Assembly: GCA_026392265.1 (NCBI GenBank)
Contig: JAPLCL010000207.1
Span: 1 to 5,457 of the forward strand
Source of the DNA: Actinomycetota bacterium
GTDB taxonomy: Bacteria; Actinomycetota; Thermoleophilia; UBA2241
Direction of reading: 5' to 3'
DNA: 5,457 nucleotides
Shown: positions 1 through 5,323 of the stretch, piece by piece
How positions within the stretch are numbered: the first letter of the stretch is position 1
Layout of the letters: each line of letters opens with the position of its first letter
Translations under genes and position numbers: made by a program
The notes under the pieces: model-generated
Told to the model about the DNA's origin: nothing
Seen by the model: only the letters and a program-made list of their open reading frames with translations
Databases searched by the model: none

Positions 1-195
1 CGAATGATCGTGCTCGGCGTGGCCGTCGTCATCTGCCTGCAACTCCTGTTCACCTACGCGCCCTTCATGAACATCGCCTTCGGTACGGCGCCCCTGGCCT
101 TCACGGAGTGGGCGATGATCGTCCTTGTCGGCATCGTGGCCATGGTGCTTATGGACGCGCTCGGCGGGCTCCTGCGCAAGCTGCACATCGACTGA
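1..195 (+). CDS. Cation-transporting P-type ATPase, C-terminal fragment (5' end outside window)
   Basis: This is the last 64 codons of a gene that begins left of the window, ending at TGA 193-195. The fragment reads as two hydrophobic segments (about residues 3-23 and 36-52) joined by a short loop containing FGTAPL (27-32) and a Trp at 37, then a short basic tail ending LRKLHID. The pattern QLLFTYAPFMN followed by FGTAPL matches the last membrane helices of bacterial P2-type (PacL/Ca-ATPase-like) cation pumps. That family couples ATP hydrolysis, through a phospho-aspartate, to cation movement across the cytoplasmic membrane. The phosphorylation motif, ATP-binding domain and ion-binding helices are not in view, so the ion cannot be named. 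The next gene follows after 30 bases on the same strand, which allows co-transcription. Family assignment rests only on this tail and is moderately firm. Confidence 0.72.
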   Translation, partial: RMIVLGVAVVICLQLLFTYAPFMNIAFGTAPLAFTEWAMIVLVGIVAMVLMDALGGLLRKLHID

Positions 196-214
196 CGCCG
201 GAATGATGGTCGCG

Positions 215-222
215 AAGGAAAG
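215..222 (+). promoter_or_regulatory. Ribosome binding site of the radical SAM gene
   Basis: AAGGAAAG lies 3-6 bases (AAGGA core 6 bases) upstream of the GTG at 226. The reading frame of the radical SAM gene is open back only to the TGA at 193-195, which is the stop of the preceding gene in the same frame. None of the ten codons between is ATG, GTG, TTG or CTG. The two ATGs at 203 and 206 are out of frame. The site therefore fixes GTG 226 as the start. Confidence 0.75.
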
Positions 223-225
223 CCG

Positions 226-1359
226 GTGAGCGCCTCGACCCCATCGTTCGAGCAGGGTCCCATCCGCCCGCCGAGTGAGGCGCACAGCCTCCTGGTGCGG
301 GTCATCCGCAACTGCACCTGGAATCGCTGCACCTTCTGCCCCGTGTACAAGGGCAGCGGGTCGTCGCTGCGCCCGCTGGAGGACGTGCTCGCGGACGTCG
401 ATGCTATGGCCGCCGCCGCAGCGGTGCTCGAAGAACGGGGGGTCGGGGCCATCCATAGCGGGCTCGTGCCGCAGGAGGCCTACCAGGTCGCGCTGTTCCT
501 GCAGGACGGGGGCCGCACCGTGTTCCTACAGGACGCGGACCCCTGTGCCGTGAAGCCCGAGAAGCTGACGGCCGTGATACGTCGCGTACGGGAGCGCTTT
601 CCGTCCGTAGACCGCGTGACCACCTACGGCCGCGCCAGCACGCTGGCGCGGCGCACGGCGCCGCAACTTGCGCTGCTCGTCGAGGCGGGCCTGACCAGGG
701 TGCATCTGGGCCTCGAGTCGGGCGCCGACGAGGTCCTCATGGCGATCGACAAGGGGTGCAACAGCGGCGATCTAATCGCCGCCGGTGAGAACGTCGTGTG
801 CGCCGGCCTGGAGCTTTGCTTCTACCTCATGCCTGGCTTGGGCGGGCGCGCGGCGGCCGCCGCGCACGTCGCGGGCTCCGCCCGCGTGATCCGCGCGGTG
901 GCCGCGGCCGCGCCCGGGGAGCGTCCGCTGGTGGTGCGCTTGCGTACGGCGGCGGTGGTGCCCGGCACGCCGCTGGCGGAGCGCGAGGCGGCCGGCGAGT
1001 TCGTGCTGCCCGACGACGTCGAGGTGGCGCAGGAGCTGCGTGACCTCCTCGGGCAGCTCGGCGACGCCCGCCTCGAGCTGCGCTCCGACCACGCCCTCAA
1101 CCTCTTGCCGGGCCTCGAGGGTTCGCTGCCGGCCGACCGGGGGCGTCTGATCGCGCTGCTCGACGAGTTCCTCGTCCTGCCGCGCGACGAACAGGCGCGG
1201 TACGCCGTCGGCGCGCGCCTGGGCATCTATCGCTCTCTGGCCGACAGGCTCGACGCCCAGCGTCGGGCGACGCTTGAGCAGCAGTTCGGCGGGTACGGCC
1301 AGCCGAGTGCCGACGAACTGCTCGAGGCGGCCACGGCGCTCCGCGCACGCTTCCTCTAG
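226..1359 (+). CDS. Radical SAM protein (COG1032-like), single Fe-S cluster, function unknown
   Basis: The protein has 377 residues and a GTG start set by the Shine-Dalgarno at 215-222. Near the N-terminus Cys30, Cys35 and Cys38 sit in NCTWNRCTFC, the expected place for the [4Fe-4S] cluster that binds and cleaves S-adenosylmethionine. Spacing is CX4CX2C rather than the classical CX3CX2C. Phe37 fills the usual aromatic position before the last Cys. GLESG (162-166) and the YLMPGLGG strand (200-207) fit later strands of the radical SAM barrel. PGTPL (about 240s) and SDHALNLLPG near the C-terminal third are typical of stand-alone members I recall with a PWNRCTFC-type motif. The other cysteines (107, 178, 192, 198) are scattered, and none lies after 198, so there is no SPASM-like auxiliary cluster. 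There is no B12-binding domain ahead of the barrel. It is probably cytosolic. The substrate is unknown and the flanking genes give no clear hint. The radical SAM call is firm; the reaction is not. Confidence 0.88.
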   Translation: MSASTPSFEQGPIRPPSEAHSLLVRVIRNCTWNRCTFCPVYKGSGSSLRPLEDVLADVDAMAAAAAVLEERGVGAIHSGLVPQEAYQVALFLQDGGRTVFLQDADPCAVKPEKLTAVIRRVRERFPSVDRVTTYGRASTLARRTAPQLALLVEAGLTRVHLGLESGADEVLMAIDKGCNSGDLIAAGENVVCAGLELCFYLMPGLGGRAAAAAHVAGSARVIRAVAAAAPGERPLVVRLRTAAVVPGTPLAEREAAGEFVLPDDVEVAQELRDLLGQLGDARLELRSDHALNLLPGLEGSLPADRGRLIALLDEFLVLPRDEQARYAVGARLGIYRSLADRLDAQRRATLEQQFGGYGQPSADELLEAATALRARFL

Positions 1360-1372
1360 GGTCGGCCGACCC
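1359..1372. repeat. Perfect 14-base palindrome at a convergent gene junction, possible bidirectional terminator
   Basis: GGGTCGGCCGACCC reads the same on both strands. Its first base is the last base of the radical SAM stop codon, and the palindrome ends 11 bases before the TetR stop codon. It could fold as a 5-bp stem with a GGCC tetraloop in either transcript. An adjacent CCGGCCGG palindrome (1376-1383) adds to the GC-rich structure. No run of T follows on either strand, so a classical intrinsic terminator is not supported. The position between two gene ends is the main argument for a role in ending or stabilising both messages. Confidence 0.4.
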
Positions 1373-1383
1373 AGTCCGGCCGG

Positions 1384-2010
1384 TCAGCCTTCGGCGGACG
1401 GCCCGGGGCCGAGTTCGCCGGTAAGATACCGCTGCATCGTCGGCCCGAGGGCGGCGACCAGCCGATCGACGCTGGCCGAGGCGAGCGGCTCGATGCGCGC
1501 GATGTATCTCATCATCGCGAGACCGATGAACTGCGAGCCCACAAGGTTGGCGCGCAGCTCCGCGTCGGGGACGCCGAGGGCCTGGGTGATGGGGCCGAAC
1601 ACGCGGCGCCCGAGGTACTCGCGCACCATCCCGAGGGCGACCTCGTTGGTCATCGCCGAACGCACCATGGCGACGAGGCGCTGGCGGTTGTCCGGCGGTT
1701 CCCATGCCTCGAGGAAGGCGCGCGCGATCGTCGCGCCGATCTCGGCGGGGTCGGCTGCCGCAGCGCGCTCGAGCACCAGGCCCGGCACGACCGGGATCTC
1801 GAGCGCTGCCCCGAACAGCTCATCCTTGGAACCGAAGTAGTGGATCACGAGCGCCGGGTCGACGGCGGCGCCCGCGGCGATGCCGCGGATCGTCGCGCGG
1901 TCGTAGCCCAGCTCGGCGAAGGCGCCGCGCGCCGCCGCCAGGATCGCCTCGCGGGTGCCGCTCTCGCCGGGGCGGCGGCCGCTGCGCTGGGGTTGCGCCG
2001 CGGCGGTCAT
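1384..2010 (-). CDS. TetR/AcrR-family transcriptional repressor of the efflux operon
   Basis: The protein has 208 residues, a usual length for the family. After a basic N-terminal tail (R9, R12, R13), residues 19-66 form the TetR DNA-binding domain: TREAILAAARGAFAELGYDRATIRGIA, then the recognition helix region ending in IHYFGSKDELF (56-66), the family hallmark. Residues from about 80 on form the all-helical ligand-binding and dimerisation domain, ending in VAALGPTMQRYLTGELG, which is common in actinobacterial TetR proteins. Start ATG 2008-2010 overlaps the TGA of the MFS gene by four bases (ATGA), and GGAG at 2016-2019 sits 5 bases upstream. It is the last gene of the minus-strand operon. 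By family precedent it would dimerise on a palindromic operator upstream of the operon and release when bound by a transported compound. The operator would lie outside the window, and the ligand is unknown. Confidence 0.92.
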   Translation of the reverse strand: MTAAAQPQRSGRRPGESGTREAILAAARGAFAELGYDRATIRGIAAGAAVDPALVIHYFGSKDELFGAALEIPVVPGLVLERAAAADPAEIGATIARAFLEAWEPPDNRQRLVAMVRSAMTNEVALGMVREYLGRRVFGPITQALGVPDAELRANLVGSQFIGLAMMRYIARIEPLASASVDRLVAALGPTMQRYLTGELGPGPSAEG

Positions 2011-3731
2011 GCCGTCTCCGCGGCCGCGTCGGCGGCGCGGTCGGCGGCACGCTCCTCACGCGTCATCTCATGATGGCCGGCGTCGTCGCCCAGTCGGCGC
2101 CCGGTCAGCAGCGCCGGGATGATGGCGAGCAGCGCCGCAAGAGCGGCGGCGTAATAGGGCCAGGTGAAGGACTCGGCGAGGTCGTGCCTGTAGATGGCCG
2201 CCACGCTCTCGTTGACCTTGGCGTAGGTCGCCGCTTCGGCCGTCCCGGCGGCCGGAGGCGTCGTGCCCTTCACCATCATCGGGTCGGTGGTCAGGTGCGA
2301 GCTGCCGTTGTTCTTGGCCGCCAGCTTTGCGTTGCCGACCACGGCCCCGGTATATGCCTGCTTCTGGGCGGGGCTCAGCCGGGGGTTGGTGGCGATGGCC
2401 CCGATCGCCTGCTTCGTCGCGTGCTGCGCGTTCTGCGCGATGGTGTGCGAGAAGATGGCCACGAGCAGGGCGACGCCGATGGTGAAGCCCACCTGGCGCA
2501 TGGTGTTGAGCGAGCCCGAGCCGACACCGCGCACCTGCGGTGGTAATGACGCCATGGAGGCGGCAGACAGGGTCGGCATGGCGAGGCCCATGCCCACGCC
2601 GATGAACAGCGCCCGCCAGACCACATCCCACAGGGTGGCCTCTCCGCTCAGCTGAGCCAGCAGGATCAGGCCGACGGCGAAGCACCCCGCGCCCGCGGCG
2701 GCGGGGAGGCGTGGCCCGATACGGTCGTTAAGGCGCCCCGAATTGGGCGCGATCAGCAGGGAGACCAGCGGGATCACCGCCATGCCCACAGCGGCGTGCA
2801 GCGGCGTGTAGCCGAGGACCGTCTGCAGGAAGATGACGATCAGGAGGAACGTGCCGCCCATAGAGATGCCCAGCAGCATGACGGCGCTGTTGGCGGCCGT
2901 GAACGAGCGGATGCGCAGCAACGTGACGGGGAACATCGGCGACGGTGTGCTCACCTCACGCCACATGAACAGCGGGAACGAGATAACGGCGCCCGCGAAC
3001 AGCCCGAGGATGACCGGCGAGGTCCAGCCCCAGTCGCCGCCCTGCACCAGGGCGAGCGTCAGCATGAAGAGGCCGGCGCCCGAGATGAGCATGCCGGGGA
3101 TGTCCAGGCTACCCTCCTGGCCGACGCTCTTGCCGTCCCGGGGAATGACCATACCGCAGGCGACCAGCGCGAAGATGCCGACCGGAATGTTGACGAAGAA
3201 GATCCAGGACCAGTGACCGTAGTTGAGCAGCACGCCGCCGAGGACGGGGCCGACCGCGGCCGCGGCGGTACCCAGGGCGGCCCAGAGGCCGACCGCGGTG
3301 CCCTGCTGGCGGCGCGGAAATGCGCCGAGCACGATCGCCAGTGAGACGGTGAGCAGCGCCGCGCCGCCGAGCCCCTGGCCCGCACGGAAGGCGACCAGCC
3401 ATCTGATATCGGGCGCGATCCCGCACAGGAACGAGAACGTGGTGAACGTGACGAGGCCGAACAGGAAGACCCGCTTGCGGCCGAACTTGTCGCCGATGCG
3501 GCCCATGGTGAGGAAGAACACGGCAAGCGTCAGGCTGTAGGCGTTGAGGACCCAGGAGATGCTGGCGAGCGAGGCGTGCAGGTCGGCCTCGATCGACGGG
3601 ATGGCGATGTTGACGATGGTCACGTCGAGCAGCCCCATGAACATGCCGATGCTGACGGCCACGAGGATCCACCACTTGCGCGGGTGGCCCTGGTCGAGAG
3701 TCGGGTCGGGGGCGGCGGCGGTCTCGGTCAC
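2007..3731 (-). CDS. DHA2-family (EmrB/QacA-type) MFS drug exporter, 14 TM
   Basis: The protein has 574 residues, a normal length for a 14-helix proton-coupled multidrug exporter in the cytoplasmic membrane. Motif D1 is LDVTIVN (35-41, Asp36 in helix 1). Motif A is GRIGDKFGRKR (77-87, loop 2-3). Motif B has Arg116 in FRAGQG. The antiporter motif C is GPVLGG (161-166). A weaker motif A copy, SGRLNDRIGPR (331-341), marks the second half. A roughly 90-residue hydrophilic loop (about 430-520) separates the last two helices and should face outward. The tail (544-574) is charged and cytosolic. The GTG start overlaps the ABC gene stop (GTGA, 3728-3731). GGAAGGA at 3739-3745, 7 bases away, supports it. 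The gene ends in a 4-base overlap with the TetR gene. The substrate is likely a hydrophobic drug-like compound or a self-made metabolite, but cannot be read from sequence. Confidence 0.94.
   Translation of the reverse strand: MTETAAAPDPTLDQGHPRKWWILVAVSIGMFMGLLDVTIVNIAIPSIEADLHASLASISWVLNAYSLTLAVFFLTMGRIGDKFGRKRVFLFGLVTFTTFSFLCGIAPDIRWLVAFRAGQGLGGAALLTVSLAIVLGAFPRRQQGTAVGLWAALGTAAAAVGPVLGGVLLNYGHWSWIFFVNIPVGIFALVACGMVIPRDGKSVGQEGSLDIPGMLISGAGLFMLTLALVQGGDWGWTSPVILGLFAGAVISFPLFMWREVSTPSPMFPVTLLRIRSFTAANSAVMLLGISMGGTFLLIVIFLQTVLGYTPLHAAVGMAVIPLVSLLIAPNSGRLNDRIGPRLPAAAGAGCFAVGLILLAQLSGEATLWDVVWRALFIGVGMGLAMPTLSAASMASLPPQVRGVGSGSLNTMRQVGFTIGVALLVAIFSHTIAQNAQHATKQAIGAIATNPRLSPAQKQAYTGAVVGNAKLAAKNNGSSHLTTDPMMVKGTTPPAAGTAEAATYAKVNESVAAIYRHDLAESFTWPYYAAALAALLAIIPALLTGRRLGDDAGHHEMTREERAADRAADAAAETA
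2016..2019 (-). promoter_or_regulatory. Ribosome binding site of the TetR gene
   Basis: On the minus strand GGAG lies 5 bases before the ATG at 2010, inside the last codons of the MFS gene. The match is short and weaker than the MFS site, so TetR translation probably relies more on coupling through the ATGA overlap. Confidence 0.5.
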
Positions 3732-5323
3732 GGTGCGGTCCTTCCGATGGTGGGGTTGTCTAAGGCGCGGACGAGCGCCACGAACGTTTCTTCAAAGGTG
3801 GCGGGGACAACGCTGAGCGCCGCGGCGACGCCGCCCGCGTCGAGCGCGGCCTGAACGCGGGCGGCATCGCCGCCCGGTACGCGAAGCGTACGCCCGACGA
3901 GGGCCGCGGGGAGGCCGGCGTTGTCGAGAGCCGCCAAGGCGGCCACCCAGCGCGGCGCCTCGACGGCCACAGCCTTGCGTTCGCCGACGATGCCGGCGAG
4001 CGTACCTTGCGCGACGACGCTCCCGGCGGCCATCACGACGAGGCGGTCGCAGAAGCCGGCCTCGTCGAGATGATGGGTGGTGACCAGCACGCCGGCGCCG
4101 CCCGCGGCTACGTCGTGGACCGACTCCCAGAGGCGTGCCCTCGCCGTGGGGTCGACGCCCGAGGTGGGTTCGTCGAGGACGAGGAGCTCGGGGGCATGTG
4201 CGAGGGCCGCCGCGAAGGCCAGCCGGCGGCGCAGGCCGAGCGGCAGGTCACGTACGAGTGTGTCGCGCAGGGCTTCGAGGTCTGGCTCCAGCGAGGGCAC
4301 AGCGCTGCCGAAGGCGCGCGCCGAAAAGGCCAGGTTCTCCTGCACGCTCAGGTCCTCCCAGAGGCCGAGGCCCTGCGGGACGTAGCCCAGACGCAGGCGG
4401 GCCGCGCGCGAGGGCGCGCGGCCGAAGAGCCGCACCGCGCCCGATGTCGGGCGAAGGAGGCCGAGCAGCAGCCGGATGAGGGTCGTCTTGCCGGCGCCGT
4501 TGGCGCCCAGCAGACCGACGACCTCGCCGGCGTGCACCTCAAGATCGACGTCGGCGACGGCGGTGAGCCGGCCAAAGCGGCACACGACGTCGTGGGCCGA
4601 GGCCTGGGGGAGAGGCGCGGCGCCGTCCGCGGGGCCGCGCGAGTCCCCGCCGGGCCGACGGTGGTGCGTCTCGGCGGGGGGTAGCGCCGCGGCGACCGCC
4701 TGCGGCGGTCCGGCGGCGATCATCCGGCCTTCGTCCAGCAGCAGCACCGAGACGGCGCGCTCGGCCTCGTCCAGGTAGGTGGTGGAGACGAGCACGCCGG
4801 CGCCGCCGGCGGCGGCGCCGGCGATCAGACGCCACAGCTCCACCCGGCTCACCGGGTCCACGCCGGTCGTGGGTTCGTCGAGGATCAGTAAGTCCGGCTG
4901 GTGCAGCATCGCCAGGGCGAAGGCTAGCTTCTGGCGCATGCCGCCGGAGAGGCGGCCGGCGAGGCGCTCGCCGATGCCGTCGAGACCGGTGCGCTCGAGG
5001 AGCTCCGCGAGCCGCGCCTCGAGCTCCGCCCCACGCACGCCGTAGGCTTCGGCGACAAAGGCGACGTTCTCGGCGACGCTGAGGTCGTCGTACAGTCCGG
5101 AGGCGCCGGCGACGTAGCCGATGCGGCGGCGCGCCGGGCTGTGCACCGTCCCGGCGGTGGGCCGGGCGACCCCGGCCAAAGCGCGCAGCAGCGTCGTCTT
5201 GCCGGCGCCGTCGCCGCCGATCACGGCGGTGACCGCTCCGGCCGGCCCGTCCAGAGTCACGTCGTCCAGCGCGGTGCGCCGGCCGTACCGCACCGTGAGG
5301 CCGCCCACGCCCCAGCCGCTCAC
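3728..5323 (-). CDS. ABC exporter ATPase with two fused nucleotide-binding domains (YbhF-like)
   Basis: The 531-residue protein should power the ABC-2 permease encoded just upstream. NBD1 (about 5-212) has Walker A GGDGAGKTT (36-44), signature LSGGMRQK (125-132), Walker B LLILDEP with catalytic Glu150, and D-loop GVD. Its Q-loop position is Gly73 (IGYVAG instead of IGYVPQ) and its H-loop position is Thr182 (STTYLDEAE). A polar, His/Arg/Pro-rich linker (about 213-241) follows. NBD2 (about 242-446) has Walker A GANGAGKTT (273-281), Q-loop Gln317, Walker B with Glu385 and H-loop His417. Its signature is degenerate, LPLGLRRR (360-367). Residues 450-520 form the C-terminal extension seen in drug-type ABC ATPases, ending PATFEETFVALV. 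The substituted NBD1 H-loop and LPLG signature of NBD2 recall E. coli YbhF and RbbA. Start GTG 5323 overlaps the permease stop (GTGA), with GGAGA at 5331-5335. Cytosolic, membrane-associated; substrate unknown. Confidence 0.93.
   Translation of the reverse strand: MSGWGVGGLTVRYGRRTALDDVTLDGPAGAVTAVIGGDGAGKTTLLRALAGVARPTAGTVHSPARRRIGYVAGASGLYDDLSVAENVAFVAEAYGVRGAELEARLAELLERTGLDGIGERLAGRLSGGMRQKLAFALAMLHQPDLLILDEPTTGVDPVSRVELWRLIAGAAAGGAGVLVSTTYLDEAERAVSVLLLDEGRMIAAGPPQAVAAALPPAETHHRRPGGDSRGPADGAAPLPQASAHDVVCRFGRLTAVADVDLEVHAGEVVGLLGANGAGKTTLIRLLLGLLRPTSGAVRLFGRAPSRAARLRLGYVPQGLGLWEDLSVQENLAFSARAFGSAVPSLEPDLEALRDTLVRDLPLGLRRRLAFAAALAHAPELLVLDEPTSGVDPTARARLWESVHDVAAGGAGVLVTTHHLDEAGFCDRLVVMAAGSVVAQGTLAGIVGERKAVAVEAPRWVAALAALDNAGLPAALVGRTLRVPGGDAARVQAALDAGGVAAALSVVPATFEETFVALVRALDNPTIGRTAP
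3739..3745 (-). promoter_or_regulatory. Ribosome binding site of the MFS exporter gene, inside the ABC gene
   Basis: On the minus strand GGAAGGA lies 7 bases before the GTG at 3731. It is the strongest Shine-Dalgarno of the operon and lies within the last codons of the ABC ATPase. It supports the GTG start, so MFS translation need not depend wholly on ribosomes finishing the upstream gene. Confidence 0.7.
4400..4423. repeat. 10-bp perfect inverted repeat with 4-base loop inside NBD2
   Basis: The arms are GGCCGCGCGC (4400-4409) and GCGCGCGGCC (4414-4423) around GAGG. It encodes the stretch around residues 301-308 of the ABC ATPase, just before the Q-loop. The stem is all G/C and would be very stable in the message. 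In DNA of this composition such a repeat can arise by chance. Confidence 0.35.
4795..4823. repeat. 13-bp perfect inverted repeat with 3-base loop inside NBD1
   Basis: The arms are CGCCGGCGCCGCC (4795-4807) and GGCGGCGCCGGCG (4811-4823) around GGC. It encodes an Ala/Gly run (residues about 168-176, AGAAAGGAG) between Walker B and the H-loop of NBD1. The repeat follows largely from GCC/GGC codon use in an Ala/Gly run, so a function is not implied. Confidence 0.4.

Noticed and set aside
203..208. Two ATG triplets upstream of the radical SAM gene as possible starts
   Set aside because: Neither is in frame with the 377-residue protein; GTG 226 with AAGGAAAG upstream is in frame.
54..452. 132-codon minus-strand frame over the ATPase tail and the start of the radical SAM gene
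   Set aside because: Ser/Thr/Ala-rich, antisense to two supported genes, no domain.
1097..1705. 202-codon open frame on the minus strand spanning the convergent junction
   Set aside because: It lies antisense to the radical SAM gene and out of frame with the TetR gene. Its translation is an Arg/Pro/Ala-rich composition typical of shadow frames in high-GC DNA, with no recognisable domain.
1704..2546. 280-codon plus-strand open frame across the TetR/MFS junction
   Set aside because: Antisense to two well-supported genes and made of Arg/Gly/Ala-rich low-complexity sequence. It is a shadow.
2796..3344. 182-codon plus-strand frame with many Glu, Asp, Gln, Arg and His
   Set aside because: Antisense to the MFS membrane helices. 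Hydrophobic codons read backwards give this polar composition; no domain or ribosome binding site stands out.
4007..4684. 225-codon plus-strand frame inside the ABC ATPase gene
   Set aside because: Antisense to clear Walker, signature and H-loop motifs. No family resemblance.
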